Of a stretch of DNA of 64,000 nucleotides, positions 48,009 through 56,165 are shown one piece after another. Under the pieces are notes generated by a model, which worked only from the letters and a program-made list of their open reading frames with translations, ran no database searches and was not told the DNA's origin. The position numbers and the translations under genes were made by a program. The stretch is from Faecalibacterium sp. I4-3-84 (GTDB lineage: Bacteria > Bacillota > Clostridia > Oscillospirales > Ruminococcaceae). Within the stretch, counting starts at the first letter, position 1. Each line of letters opens with the position of its first letter. The DNA is taken from positions 2,914,001-2,978,000 of the forward strand of contig NZ_CP094466.1 in NCBI RefSeq assembly GCF_023347255.1, read 5' to 3'.

Positions 48009-48218
48009 TTACTGGATGCCGGTCACAGGGTAGTCCTGATCCTCAACGGCCTTCTTCAGCACGTCGTCGGCGACCTCGGCGTTCAGGGTGACGATGGCGG
48101 TGCCGGCCTCGTGGCTCACCACGGCCTCGTCCACCTCGGGCAGGGCTTCCAGAGCCTTCTTCACGCGGGCTTCGCAGTGGCCGCACATCATGCCTTCCAC
48201 TTTCAGGGTCTTTTTCAT
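48009..48218 (-). CDS. copZ: CopZ copper chaperone made by internal initiation within copA, 69 aa
   Basis: Nested in frame at the 3' end of copA. The minus-strand ATG at 48218 is preceded by AAGGAGG (48227-48233) at the ideal 8-base spacing. From it, [20 protein letters not shown]... reads as a complete 69-residue CopZ with the standard MxCxxC copper site and full ferredoxin-like length. Its start is therefore exactly that of a free chaperone. The reading frame is not broken between CopA and CopZ, so readthrough fusion and free CopZ can both form. Free production is inferred from the SD, not shown. Confidence 0.7.
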   Translation of the reverse strand: MKKTLKVEGMMCGHCEARVKKALEALPEVDEAVVSHEAGTAIVTLNAEVADDVLKKAVEDQDYPVTGIQ

Positions 48219-50573
48219 AGCAGTGTCCTCCTTGGTACTCTCTTTATTTGCAATCGCTGCGGGCTGTGCGGAGACAGCGGGCAGGGAAGCAGCATTTTTT
48301 GCCGCACGATCGTGCTTTGTGCTGTGCACGTCGAACAGGTTCAGGCGCAGGGCGTTGCTTACCACGCAGAAGCTGGAAAGGCTCATGGCAGCAGCACCGA
48401 ACATGGGGTTCAGCGTCAGGCCGAAGGGGATGAACACACCTGCGGCCAGCGGGATGCCGATGATGTTGTAGATGAACGCCCAGAACAGGTTTTCGTGGAT
48501 GTTGCGCAGGGCAGCGCGGCTCAGGCGGATGGCGGCGGGCACGTCCGACAGCTTGGAGTTCATCAGCACCACGTCTGCCGCGTCGATGGCAACGTCGGTG
48601 CCTGCGCCGATGGCGATGCCGGTGTCGGCACGGGTCAGGGCCGGGGCATCGTTGATGCCGTCGCCCACCATGGCCACCTTGCCGGATGCCTGCAGCTGGC
48701 GGATGACCGCTTCCTTGCCGTCGGGCAGCACGCCTGCGATCACCTCGTCCACGCCTGCCTGCCTGCCAATGGCATCGGCAGTGCGCTGGTTGTCACCGGT
48801 GAGCATGACCACGCGGATGCCCATGGCCTGCAGCTCCCGGATGGCGCGGGGGCTGTCTTCCTTGATGGTATCGGCCACCGCGATGATGCCCAGCAGACGG
48901 CCTGCTCCGCCGAAGAACAGGGGCGTTTTGCCCTGTGCGGAAAGGGCCGCGGCCTTCTCCTGCAGCTGTGCGGGCACGGTGACTTTGGTGCCGATAAAAG
49001 ACGCATTGCCGCCAAAGATCTCCACGCCGTCCAGCTTTGCGGCCAGACCGTTGCCTGGCAGGGCGGCAAAGCCGGATACCTCGGGGGCGGTGAGCTTCTG
49101 CGCGTCGGTGCAGGCCAGCACGGCCTTTGCCAGCGGGTGCTCGCTCTTGCGCTCCAGTGCGGCGGCAAGGGTGAGCAGCTCCGCCTCGGAAACGCCCTCG
49201 GCGGGCAGAATGTCGGTCACTTTTGGTTCACCGCTGGTGATGGTGCCGGTCTTATCCAGCGCCACGATCTGGGTGCGGCCTGCAGCTTCCAGCGAAGCGG
49301 CGGTTTTGAACAGGATGCCGTTCTTGGCACCCAGACCGTTGCCCACCATGATGGCCACCGGCGTTGCCAGACCCAGCGCACAGGGGCAGCTGATGACCAG
49401 CACGGAGATGCCGCGGGCCAGCGCATAGCCCAGCTCCCGGCCCAGCAGCAGCCACACGATGGTGGTGACCACCGCAATGGTAATGACCGCAGGCACGAAG
49501 AAACCGGACACCGTATCGGCGATTTTTGCAATGGGAGCCTTGGTGGCGGCGGCATCGCTGACCATCCGGATGATCTGAGCAAGGGTGGTGTCCTCGCCCA
49601 CGCGGGTGGCCCGGCACTGCAGGAAACCGGACTGGTTGGTGGTGGCAGCGCTCACCTTATCGCCCGCAGCCTTGTCCACGGGGATGCTCTCGCCGGTCAG
49701 GGCGCTCTCGTTCACGGCGCTGGTGCCTTCCAGCACGATGCCGTCCACGGGGATGTTCTCGCCCGGGCGTACCACAAAGATGTCCCCCTTCTGCACCTGC
49801 TCGATGGGCACGGTCACTTCGGCACCGTCCCGCAGCAGGGTGGCGGTCTTGGGGGCCAGCTTCATCAGGCTCTTGAGCGCGTCGGTGGTCTTGCCCTTGG
49901 AGCGGGCCTCCAGCATCTTGCCCACCGTGATGAGGGTCAAGATCATGGCAGCGGACTCAAAGTAGAACTCCATCATATAATGCATGACCAGCTCACTGTT
50001 GCCGTCCACCTGCGCGCGGGTCATGGCGAACAGGGCGTAGGTGCTCCACACAAAGCTTGCCATGGAACCCATGGCCACCAGCGTGTCCATGTTGGGTGAG
50101 CCGTGGAGGAGGCCCTTGAAGCCGTTGATGAAGAACTTCTGGTTGATGACCATGACGATGCCCGCCAGCAGCAGCTGCACAAGGCCCATGGCGATGTGGT
50201 TGCCGTCGAACCAGCGGGGCAGGGGCCAGCCCCACATCATGTGGCCCATGGAGAAGTACATCAGCACCAGCAGAAAGCCCAGCGACGCAATGAGCCGCCG
50301 CTTGAGTTTGGGGGTCTCGTGGTCGGCCAGCGCGTCAAGGTCGGCGCTGGTGGCGCTGGCAGCCGCCGCGCCCGCACGCTTGGGGCTGGCACCGTAACCG
50401 GCATCCTGCACGGCCTTGATGATCTCGGCAGAGCTGGCGGTGCCCTCCACGCCCATGGAGTTGGTCAGCAGGCTCACCGAACAGCTGGCAACGCCGGGCA
50501 CCTTGCTCACGGCCTTCTCCACCCGGGCGGAGCAGGCTGCGCAGCTCATGCCGGTAACGTTGTATTGTTCCAT
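48009..50573 (-). CDS. copA: Copper-exporting P-type ATPase CopA with fused C-terminal CopZ domain, 854 aa
   Basis: Pumps Cu(I) out of the cell. The N-terminal metal-binding domain has GMSCAAC (residues 8-14). The P1B-ATPase core has TGES, CPC (about 396-398), DKTGT (about 440), HP in SEHPLAKA, and the [10 protein letters not shown] hinge; about eight membrane helices. After the last helices and a linker (about 755-785), a second complete heavy-metal domain with [11 protein letters not shown] follows. The linker DNA contains an AAGGAGG site 8 bases before an in-frame ATG (48218), so that part can also be made on its own. Start ATG 50573, with GGAGTGATATTTT upstream. It is 42 bases after csoR. 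Confidence 0.95.
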   Translation of the reverse strand: MEQYNVTGMSCAACSARVEKAVSKVPGVASCSVSLLTNSMGVEGTASSAEIIKAVQDAGYGASPKRAGAAAASATSADLDALADHETPKLKRRLIASLGFLLVLMYFSMGHMMWGWPLPRWFDGNHIAMGLVQLLLAGIVMVINQKFFINGFKGLLHGSPNMDTLVAMGSMASFVWSTYALFAMTRAQVDGNSELVMHYMMEFYFESAAMILTLITVGKMLEARSKGKTTDALKSLMKLAPKTATLLRDGAEVTVPIEQVQKGDIFVVRPGENIPVDGIVLEGTSAVNESALTGESIPVDKAAGDKVSAATTNQSGFLQCRATRVGEDTTLAQIIRMVSDAAATKAPIAKIADTVSGFFVPAVITIAVVTTIVWLLLGRELGYALARGISVLVISCPCALGLATPVAIMVGNGLGAKNGILFKTAASLEAAGRTQIVALDKTGTITSGEPKVTDILPAEGVSEAELLTLAAALERKSEHPLAKAVLACTDAQKLTAPEVSGFAALPGNGLAAKLDGVEIFGGNASFIGTKVTVPAQLQEKAAALSAQGKTPLFFGGAGRLLGIIAVADTIKEDSPRAIRELQAMGIRVVMLTGDNQRTADAIGRQAGVDEVIAGVLPDGKEAVIRQLQASGKVAMVGDGINDAPALTRADTGIAIGAGTDVAIDAADVVLMNSKLSDVPAAIRLSRAALRNIHENLFWAFIYNIIGIPLAAGVFIPFGLTLNPMFGAAAMSLSSFCVVSNALRLNLFDVHSTKHDRAAKNAASLPAVSAQPAAIANKESTKEDTAMKKTLKVEGMMCGHCEARVKKALEALPEVDEAVVSHEAGTAIVTLNAEVADDVLKKAVEDQDYPVTGIQ

Positions 50574-50615
50574 AAAATATCACTCCTACGTTGAGTATGC
50601 ACGGGAAAGGGCTTC

Positions 50616-51011
50616 TTATTTCATGAGCTTGGGCAGCAGATTCATCAGCTCGTCCAGCTTTGCCTCGCTGCCCGCGCGCAGGTCGTCCGCTACGCAGGTG
50701 GAGATGTGCTGTGCCAGCAGCTCCTTGGAAAAGCTGTTCAGCGCCGAGTTCGCCGCCGCCACCTGCACAAGGATGTCCACGCAGTAGGCATCCTTTTCCA
50801 GCATGCCGCGGATGCCGCGCACCTGCCCCTCGATACGGCTGAGCCGGTTCAGCAGGGCCTTGTGTTCCTCAGGGGTGCGGTCCTTGTGGCGGCAGCAGGA
50901 GGGGGTGACGCTTTCGGTGGGCACAGCGGATGCGTCAACGGCCGGAGCCGTGGCAGCTTCGGGCTGGGCGGGCGTGCCGCAACAGCAGCAGGGCTTTTTC
51001 TCGTTATCCAT
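50616..51011 (-). CDS. csoR: CsoR-family copper-sensing repressor with Cys-rich N-terminus, 131 aa
   Basis: Represses copper efflux genes until Cu(I) binds. The C-terminal 90 residues are the CsoR/DUF156 helical domain (EEHKALLNRLSRIEGQVRGIRGML). It keeps the Cu(I) ligand set: Cys in DAYCVDIL, then His and Cys in HISTC. The N-terminal 40 residues are unusual: a CCCCG run and CCRHKD, Ala/Pro-rich between. Start ATG 51011 behind AAAGGAGATATTTT. It is first gene of csoR-copA, with an operator just upstream, so the operon is autoregulated. Confidence 0.92.
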   Translation of the reverse strand: MDNEKKPCCCCGTPAQPEAATAPAVDASAVPTESVTPSCCRHKDRTPEEHKALLNRLSRIEGQVRGIRGMLEKDAYCVDILVQVAAANSALNSFSKELLAQHISTCVADDLRAGSEAKLDELMNLLPKLMK

Positions 51012-51024
51012 AAAATATCTCCTT

Positions 51025-51040
51025 TACCCATAGGGGGTAT
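51025..51040 (-). promoter_or_regulatory. CsoR operator
   Basis: On the minus strand ATACCCCCTATGGGTA (51025-51040) matches the known CsoR box pattern (TACCC-N-GGGTA). It lies just downstream of the predicted start site (about 51049), well placed to repress csoR-copA. Confidence 0.88.
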
Positions 51041-51055
51041 GTGTCTTACAGCATG

Positions 51056-51084
51056 AGTATAGCACAGCAAACCCGATAAATCAA
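51056..51084 (-). promoter_or_regulatory. Promoter of csoR-copA
   Basis: Minus strand TTGATT (51079-51084), a 17-base spacer, TATACT (51056-51061). Confidence 0.82.
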
Positions 51085-51104
51085 GTAGGAAATTGAAAAA
51101 TACA

Positions 51105-51142
51105 AACAAAAAGAGGGAAGGCACTGCAAATGCCTTCCCTCT
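51105..51142 (-). terminator. Intrinsic terminator of the esterase-like gene
   Basis: Perfect 12-bp stem AGAGGGAAGGCA (51112-51123) with TGCCTTCCCTCT (51131-51142); minus-strand T run TTTTTG. Confidence 0.92.
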
Positions 51143-51154
51143 ATCAAATCACTT

Positions 51155-51910
51155 TTACTTCTCCAGAATCCGCGGCACAAACAGGCCCAGCATCTTGCCC
51201 CACCAGTACCACTCGTGGGAGACATCGCCGCCCCAGACCTCGAGGTGGGCGGGCAGGCCCTGTGCGGCCAGCACATCGGCCAGCGCCTGCGTGTCGGCTT
51301 TGGCGTCGTCCTCGTAGGCACCCTGACCGGCGCAGAGCATCAGGCTGTTCTCCTCGGCCTTGGCCAGAGCCAGCTTGTCGGCGATGCCGTTCTCGGCCAG
51401 ATACTGCAGGGGAGAGCCGCGCAGCACCAGATCGTCGGCTTCACTGCCCCAGAAGCGGGCCAGATCGTAGATGCCGGAAAGGCCGATGGCACCGGCAAAA
51501 AGCTTGGGACGGCGCAGGCGGCAGTTGACGGCGTGCACAGCGCCAAGGTCGATGCCCACACACCACAGCTTAGCATCCTTTGCGGCACCGTTCAGGGCCA
51601 GCACCCGGGGAGCCAGCTCGGCGGTAAGGTAGACGAAGTACTTTTCCTCCATCTCGGCGCGGCGGCGCACCGGGATGTCGCCGTTCAGTACGGCCTCGCC
51701 GTCAATGCTGTCGGCACAGAACAGCTGCACCTTGCCCTCGTTCAGCAGCTGGGCAATGGCATCGGGCATGCCGTTGTTCTCCCAATCATAAAAGCGGCCG
51801 CCGCGGGCAGGCAGGGCCAGCACCGGCACACCGGCGCTGCCATACACCTTGAACTCCATCTCGCGGTTCAGCACGCTGCTCCACTCTTTGTAATAGGTAC
51901 CCTGGATCAT
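51155..51910 (-). CDS. Esterase-family (PF00756-like) protein lacking the serine nucleophile, 251 aa
   Basis: Fold and motifs follow a clostridial esterase group with N-terminus YYKEWSSVLNREMEFKVYG, oxyanion region PARGGRFYDWENNGM, and C-terminal GGDVSHEWYWWGKML. In the nucleophile elbow, where relatives have G-C-S-M-G, this protein reads CVGIDLGAVHA: Asp121 (codon 51548-51550) replaces Ser. The acid (GQGAYEDD region) and His (SHEW) remain. It may be a non-catalytic or altered protein. Start ATG 51910 (minus) behind a weak SD (CAAGGAGTGCTTGATTT). Confidence 0.72.
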   Translation of the reverse strand: MIQGTYYKEWSSVLNREMEFKVYGSAGVPVLALPARGGRFYDWENNGMPDAIAQLLNEGKVQLFCADSIDGEAVLNGDIPVRRRAEMEEKYFVYLTAELAPRVLALNGAAKDAKLWCVGIDLGAVHAVNCRLRRPKLFAGAIGLSGIYDLARFWGSEADDLVLRGSPLQYLAENGIADKLALAKAEENSLMLCAGQGAYEDDAKADTQALADVLAAQGLPAHLEVWGGDVSHEWYWWGKMLGLFVPRILEK

Positions 51911-52010
51911 AAATCAAGCACTCCTTGTTTCTATATTCACCGGCCCGGGCGCAGTCGCTGCACGTCGGTGCCGGTCGTCAGCGATCAAAAGAAAGCTTTC
52001 TCTGGAAATA

Positions 52011-52187
52011 TCACACGAACTGGTTGCGCTGGGCATCGTACTCGTAGCCCACGGCCCGGAGCTTTGCGCAAAGGTCGGCCTTGTCGGCATCCATGTCTTC
52101 GCACAGAGCATCGAGGTTTTTGTAAAAATCACGCAGCTTCAGGTTCACCACGCTCAGCAGCATGATGGGATCGTTAGGCAGAGCCAT
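52011..52187 (-). CDS. DUF4250 protein, 58 aa
   Basis: ATG 52187 (minus) behind AAGGAGGCAAAACAC. The sequence MALPNDPIMLLSVVNLKLRDFYKNLDALCEDMD, ending YEYDAQRNQFV, is the DUF4250 pattern: a small helical protein of gut clostridia and Bacteroidetes with unknown role. The gene lies downstream of rpmB on the same strand beyond a strong terminator, so it may be transcribed separately. Confidence 0.83.
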   Translation of the reverse strand: MALPNDPIMLLSVVNLKLRDFYKNLDALCEDMDADKADLCAKLRAVGYEYDAQRNQFV

Positions 52188-52210
52188 GTGTTTTGCCTCC
52201 TTACAGCAAC

Positions 52211-52243
52211 AAAAAAAGCCGGCCACTCGACAAAGTGGCCGGC
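52211..52243 (-). terminator. Intrinsic terminator of rpmB
   Basis: Stem GCCGGCCACT (52218-52227) with AGTGGCCGGC (52234-52243); minus-strand run of seven T. Confidence 0.94.
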
Positions 52244-52256
52244 CACATACACCAAA

Positions 52257-52445
52257 TTAGACAGCGCGGGTAACTTTGCCAGCGCGCAGGCAACGGGAGC
52301 ATGCGTAGACGTACTTGGGAGAACCCTCAACGACCGCCTTGACACGACGGACATTCGGCTTCCAGGTACGGTTGGAACGACGATGAGAGTGAGAAACCTT
52401 GATACCAAAGGCAACACCCTTGCCGCAGCATTCACATTTAGCCAT
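52257..52445 (-). CDS. rpmB: 50S ribosomal protein L28, zinc-binding form, 62 aa
   Basis: ATG 52445 (minus) behind CAGGAGGTGCAAGTACC. MAKCECCGKGVAFGIKVSHSHRRSNRTW is the L28 N-terminus. Two Cys pairs, CECC and CSRC, make the zinc ribbon of the C+ form, so it is expected to be the zinc-requiring paralogue. The C-terminus VCSRCLRAGKV-type segment YACSRCLRAGKVTRAV is complete. In B. subtilis rpmB lies next to spoVM; here it is about 37 kb away. Confidence 0.96.
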   Translation of the reverse strand: MAKCECCGKGVAFGIKVSHSHRRSNRTWKPNVRRVKAVVEGSPKYVYACSRCLRAGKVTRAV

Positions 52446-52657
52446 GGTACTTGCACCTCCTGCAGTGAAGTAAGGAATCAAAATAATCAGCTTGACTATT
52501 GTAGCAGATTGCCGGGCAAAATGCAAGCCTTTTTTCAAAAAATATTGCGTTTTTTGGAAAACAGGCAAGCATGCTCGCCCTCTCCGAATACCCCCTTGTC
52601 TAAAACCTCAAAAAATAGTATTATATATGGTATACTGAAAAAAGGCAGGAATATCGA

Positions 52658-53332
52658 ATGACCTCTCAGGGCATCTATTATCTCATCCGCGCGCTGGTGG
52701 CGCTGGTGGCCATCCCCTTCCACGAGTGCGGCCACGCGCTGGCAGCATGGCTGCTGGGCGACGACACCGCAAAGCGGCAGGGGCGGCTTTCGCTGAACCC
52801 CTTTGCCCACTTTGACCTGCTGGGCACGCTGTGCATGGTGTTTGCGGGCGTGGGCTGGGCAAAGCCCGTCTCCACCGACCCCCGCAATTTCAAAAACCCC
52901 AAGTGGGGCATGGCCCTTACCGCGCTGGCAGGCCCTGCGGCAAACATGATCCTTGCCTATGTGGGCATGGTGGCGTGGAAGCTCATGTACTACTGGGCAC
53001 CGGTGAACGATGCCACCATCTACATTGCCATGTTCCTGCAGTACCTTGTGCTGATGAACGTGAGCCTTGCCGTGTTCAACTTGATCCCGGTGCCGCCGCT
53101 GGACGGCAGCCGCATCCTGCTGGTGCTGCTGCCCCGGCGCATCTACTTTGGCCTGATGAAGTACGAGCGCTATATCATGATCGCCCTGCTGGCGGCAGTG
53201 TGGTTCGGCGCACTGGATACCCCCCTGTACTACCTGAACAACATTGTGTGGGAGCTGCTGGGCAAGGGCACCGGCTACATTGATAAGATCGCGTATTCCG
53301 TCTACTATGCCGGCCTTGGGACGGTGGTGTGA
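52658..53332 (+). CDS. Site-2-protease (M50) family zinc metalloprotease, 224 aa
   Basis: Integral membrane protease. HECGH (metal ligands and catalytic Glu, about residues 23-27) lies in the first helix; the third ligand motif NLIPVPPLDGSRIL is in a later helix. About five to six helices, with no PDZ domain. This short form is found next to scpA-scpB in many Firmicutes. Its TGA overlaps the GTG start of scpA by two bases, so they are coupled. Substrate unknown. Confidence 0.92.
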   Translation: MTSQGIYYLIRALVALVAIPFHECGHALAAWLLGDDTAKRQGRLSLNPFAHFDLLGTLCMVFAGVGWAKPVSTDPRNFKNPKWGMALTALAGPAANMILAYVGMVAWKLMYYWAPVNDATIYIAMFLQYLVLMNVSLAVFNLIPVPPLDGSRILLVLLPRRIYFGLMKYERYIMIALLAAVWFGALDTPLYYLNNIVWELLGKGTGYIDKIAYSVYYAGLGTVV

Positions 53333-54057
53333 GCGTGGCAGAAGAACTGACCTTCCATCTGGAAGATTTTGACGGCCCGCTGGAATTATTGCTGGCGCTT
53401 GTGGCCAAACATAAGATGGACCTGCACAACATCCCCATTCTGGAGCTGATCGACCAGTACACCGCCACTGTGGCGCGGGCCGACCCGGACCCGGAAGCCG
53501 CCAGCGCCTTCATCGAGATGGCCGCGCGGCTGGTGGAGATGAAAAGCTACCTGCTTTTGCCCCGCAGCGAAGAGGGCGAGCGCATGAAGCAGGAGTTCAC
53601 CGGCCAGCTGATCGAGTACGACCAGTGCCGCCGCATGGCTGCGCTTTTGCGCCAAAAGGCCGAAGCTGCGCCGGTTTTTGTGCGTCCGCCCATGGAGATG
53701 GAGTTCGATAACACCTACGACCTGCACCATGCGCCGCAGGTGCTGGCGGATTACTGGGCCGCGCTTTCCGGCCGCACCAAGCTGCACCGGGAGCCTACCC
53801 AGCAGCAGTTCGAGCCGCTGGTCACAGCGCCCATGGTGTCGGTGACGAGCCGGGTGGTGTACATTCTGCGGCACCTGATCAGCGGCACAGCGGCAAAAAT
53901 GAGCCAGCTGTTCAGCCGCCAGCAGACCCGCAGCACCAACGTGGCCACCTTTCTGGCCTTGCTGGAGCTGGTGCGCGGCGGCCGCGTAAAGCTGGACGAC
54001 GAGGGCCGGCTGACCATGCAGCGGGGCCGCATCCAACGTGATAAGGAGAAGGAATGA
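53329..54057 (+). CDS. scpA: Segregation and condensation protein ScpA, 242 aa
   Basis: Kleisin subunit bridging SMC heads. The GTG start at 53329 overlaps the protease stop; GTG 53335 is an alternative. N-terminal FHLEDFDGPLELLLALVAKHKMDLHNIPILELIDQY is the family hallmark, followed by AARLVEMKSYLLLP; the C-terminal winged helix (ATFLALLELVRGGRVKL) is present. Its stop overlaps the scpB start by 4 bases. Confidence 0.95.
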   Translation: MSVAEELTFHLEDFDGPLELLLALVAKHKMDLHNIPILELIDQYTATVARADPDPEAASAFIEMAARLVEMKSYLLLPRSEEGERMKQEFTGQLIEYDQCRRMAALLRQKAEAAPVFVRPPMEMEFDNTYDLHHAPQVLADYWAALSGRTKLHREPTQQQFEPLVTAPMVSVTSRVVYILRHLISGTAAKMSQLFSRQQTRSTNVATFLALLELVRGGRVKLDDEGRLTMQRGRIQRDKEKE

Positions 54058-54605
54058 ACCAGAAACAGATCCGTGCAGCCGTGGAAGCCATGCTGTTTGC
54101 CAGCGGCGACCCCATTGGTGCCGACAAGCTGGCCCAGGCGGTGCAGCTGCCGCAGCTCAGCGTGGAAGCCGCGCTGGAAGCCCTGCGGGAGCGCTACGCC
54201 CGGGAGGACAGCGGCCTGTGCCTGCTGCACCTGAACACCCGCTGGCAGCTTGCCACCAAGACCGAGTGGGCCGACTGCATCCGCCGCCTGCTGGACAGCC
54301 GCCGCGCAGTGCCCCTTGGCCCCGCCGCCATGGAGACCCTGACCGTGATCGCCTACAACCAGCCGGTGTCCCGCGCCTTCATCGAGCAGGTGCGCGGCGT
54401 GGATTCCTCGTCCAGCGTGTCGGGCCTGCTGGAAAAGGGCCTCATTGAGGAAGCCGGCCGCCTTGACCTGCCGGGCAGGCCGGTGAGCTTCCGCACCACC
54501 GACACCTTTTTGCGGGTGTTCGGCCTTTCTTCTCTGGCCGACCTGCCGCCGGTGCACGGACAAGAGACGGAAACGAACGCATCACCGACAGAAAGTGAGG
54601 GGTAA
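54054..54605 (+). CDS. scpB: Segregation and condensation protein ScpB, 183 aa
   Basis: Dimeric partner of ScpA in the Smc complex. Two winged-helix domains: the first begins QIRAAVEAMLFASGDPI; the second contains PAAMETLTVIAYNQPVSRAFIEQVRGVDSSSSVSGLLEKGLIEEAGR, the best-conserved ScpB block, and YRTTDxFL-like FRTTDTFLRVFGL. The last 20 residues are an acidic/polar tail. Start ATG overlaps scpA, and a DUF2953 gene follows 3 bases later. Confidence 0.95.
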   Translation: MNQKQIRAAVEAMLFASGDPIGADKLAQAVQLPQLSVEAALEALRERYAREDSGLCLLHLNTRWQLATKTEWADCIRRLLDSRRAVPLGPAAMETLTVIAYNQPVSRAFIEQVRGVDSSSSVSGLLEKGLIEEAGRLDLPGRPVSFRTTDTFLRVFGLSSLADLPPVHGQETETNASPTESEG

Positions 54606-54608
54606 CGC

Positions 54609-55358
54609 ATGGGAGCATTCCTCGCCGCGCTGGGCGCAGTGCTGCTGTTCATCCTCCGGGTGGTCGGCATTCTGCTGCTGGTGGTGCTGATCTTACTGGT
54701 GCTGTTGCTGCTGTGCCCCTTCTGCGCAGACCTGTGCTGGGAGCACGGTGTGCTCACCGTAAAGGCCGGTGCGCTGGGCATCACCTTCCCGGTGTTCCAG
54801 TACCCGAAGCCGGAGCCGCCGCCCGCACCGGAAAACCCGGCCCCACCCAAAGGCTTTGGCAAAGTGAAAGCAAAATTTGCTGCATGGCGCGCTGAGCGCA
54901 AGCGGAAAAAGGCAGAGGAGAAGGCCCGCAAAAAGGCCGCCGCCGCTGCCGCCAAGGCAAACAAGCCCGCCCAGCCCCGCAAAAAAGCAAAGATCACGCT
55001 GGAGATCCTCTGCACCATGCTCAAAGGTGCGGGCACTTTGACCAAAGCTGTGTTCGGTGCGCTGCGCATCACAAAAATACAGGTGCGCCTTGGTGTGCGC
55101 GGGGAGGACCCCGCCGCCGCTGCCCGCAGCTACGGCAAGCTGCAGGCGTGGCTGTACCCGGTGCTGGGCGTGCTGGACCGCTTTCTCTGGCTGCAGTTCG
55201 ATGAGCTGCGCATCCTGCCGGACTTTGGCAGCGGGCAGCCCACCGTGGAGGACCGGGTGTCCTGCCGGGTGAGCGCGCAGGCACTGTTCATCGTCCTTGC
55301 GGCGGTGCGGGTGCTGTACGAGTTCTGGCGCAAAAAAGTATTGGACATCTTCCTATAA
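54609..55358 (+). CDS. DUF2953 membrane-anchored protein (YtfI-like), 249 aa
   Basis: N-terminal membrane helix (LFILRVVGILLLVVLILLVLLLL), a Pro/Glu segment, a Lys/Ala-rich central linker (AERKRKKAEEKARKKAAAAAA), and a C-terminal conserved region with RSYGKLQAWLYPVLGVL and ILPDF. This matches DUF2953 proteins, which in Bacillus (YtfI) are encoded next to the spore germination-type protein YtfJ (GerW family). Here the gene is also followed by a ytfJ, which supports the family call. Function unknown; linked to sporulation by gene context. Confidence 0.78.
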   Translation: MGAFLAALGAVLLFILRVVGILLLVVLILLVLLLLCPFCADLCWEHGVLTVKAGALGITFPVFQYPKPEPPPAPENPAPPKGFGKVKAKFAAWRAERKRKKAEEKARKKAAAAAAKANKPAQPRKKAKITLEILCTMLKGAGTLTKAVFGALRITKIQVRLGVRGEDPAAAARSYGKLQAWLYPVLGVLDRFLWLQFDELRILPDFGSGQPTVEDRVSCRVSAQALFIVLAAVRVLYEFWRKKVLDIFL

Positions 55359-55369
55359 TGTGGTACACT
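55341..55369 (+). promoter_or_regulatory. Promoter of ytfJ
   Basis: TTGGAC (55341-55346), a 17-base spacer, TACACT (55364-55369), located at the end of the DUF2953 gene. Confidence 0.65.
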
Positions 55370-55437
55370 ATAAGGGTATCCGGATCTGCAGACAACGGGC
55401 CTTTGCCCGAATCAAACCGATAAAGGAGAGCTGTTTT

Positions 55438-55842
55438 ATGGCTGAGCATCCCATTCAGGGCCTGATGAACGTTACCATGGAGAAGATCCACCAGATGGTG
55501 GACTCCAACACCATCATTGGCAAGCCCATCATCACCGAGGACGGCACCACCATCCTGCCGGTTTCCAAGGTGAGCTTTGGCTTTGCCTCCGGCGGCACCG
55601 ACTTTGACGGCAAGAACGCCGCCAACAAGGACCTGTTCGGCGGCGGCTCCGGTGCGGGTGTGAACATCCAGCCGGTGGCCTTCCTCGTGGTAAAGGACGG
55701 CTGCGTGCGCACCATCCAGCTGTCGGACAACGCCGACACCATCAACCGTGCCCTGACCATGCTGCCGGAGCTGGTGGACAAGGTTGCCGCCCTCATCAAG
55801 AAGGACGAAAAGGCCCCGGAAGCCGCACCTGCTGAAAAGTGA
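55438..55842 (+). CDS. ytfJ: GerW family sporulation protein YtfJ, 134 aa
   Basis: ATG 55438 (MAEHPIQGLMNVTMEKIHQMVDSN) behind AAAGGAGAGC. The family features are clear: IIGKPIITEDGTTILPVSKVSFGFASGGTDF, a Gly-rich loop LFGGGSGAGVNIQPVAFLVVKDG, and a lysine/Ala/Glu-rich end. YtfJ/GerW is made in the forespore of Bacillus and aids lysozyme-dependent germination. Upstream DUF2953 plus ytfJ mirrors B. subtilis ytfI-ytfJ. Confidence 0.9.
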   Translation: MAEHPIQGLMNVTMEKIHQMVDSNTIIGKPIITEDGTTILPVSKVSFGFASGGTDFDGKNAANKDLFGGGSGAGVNIQPVAFLVVKDGCVRTIQLSDNADTINRALTMLPELVDKVAALIKKDEKAPEAAPAEK

Positions 55843-55878
55843 TACGGTGCGCTAGGACTTCTCCAAAGGACTGACGAG

Positions 55879-56016
55879 CTCGCCCTCTCAGGCTCACTTT
55901 GTTCGCCAGCTCCCCCAAAGGGGGAGCCTTTGGCAAAACCGGAAAGTTTACCGTACTGCCAAGGCCTCTCACTTTGGGAGAGGTGGCACGGCATAAGCCG
56001 TGACGGAGAGGGCGAG
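55879..56016. repeat. MITE-like palindromic element, about 138 bp
   Basis: Ends CTCGCCCTCTC (55879-55889) and GAGAGGGCGAG (56006-56016) are perfect 11-bp inverted repeats. Inside are three hairpins: GCTCCCCC/GGGGGAGC (55909-55927), CCTCTC/GAGAGG (about 55966-55982) and CACGGC/GCCGTG (55987-56002). No ORF. The sequence GCTCCCCCAAAGGGGGAGC is of the type dispersed many times in Faecalibacterium-group genomes (from memory). Confidence 0.78.
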
Positions 56017-56068
56017 GCTGTTCTGTCGGTCTATTACCTATCCCTTTTTATACAAGCCGTAACTGTGA

Positions 56069-56096
56069 GCTTCCAACTCACAGTTTTGATACAGGC
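56069..56096 (+). terminator. Intrinsic terminator upstream of rluB
   Basis: AACTGTGAG (about 56069-56077) pairs with CTCACAGTT (about 56085-56093), followed by TTG. It separates the ytfJ/MITE region from rluB. Confidence 0.7.
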
Positions 56097-56165
56097 GCAC
56101 CCGCACCCCAAAACAGGGGAGAGGTGCGCATTTTGAGCGCCGGGAGGCGCACAAGGAGTTTTATT

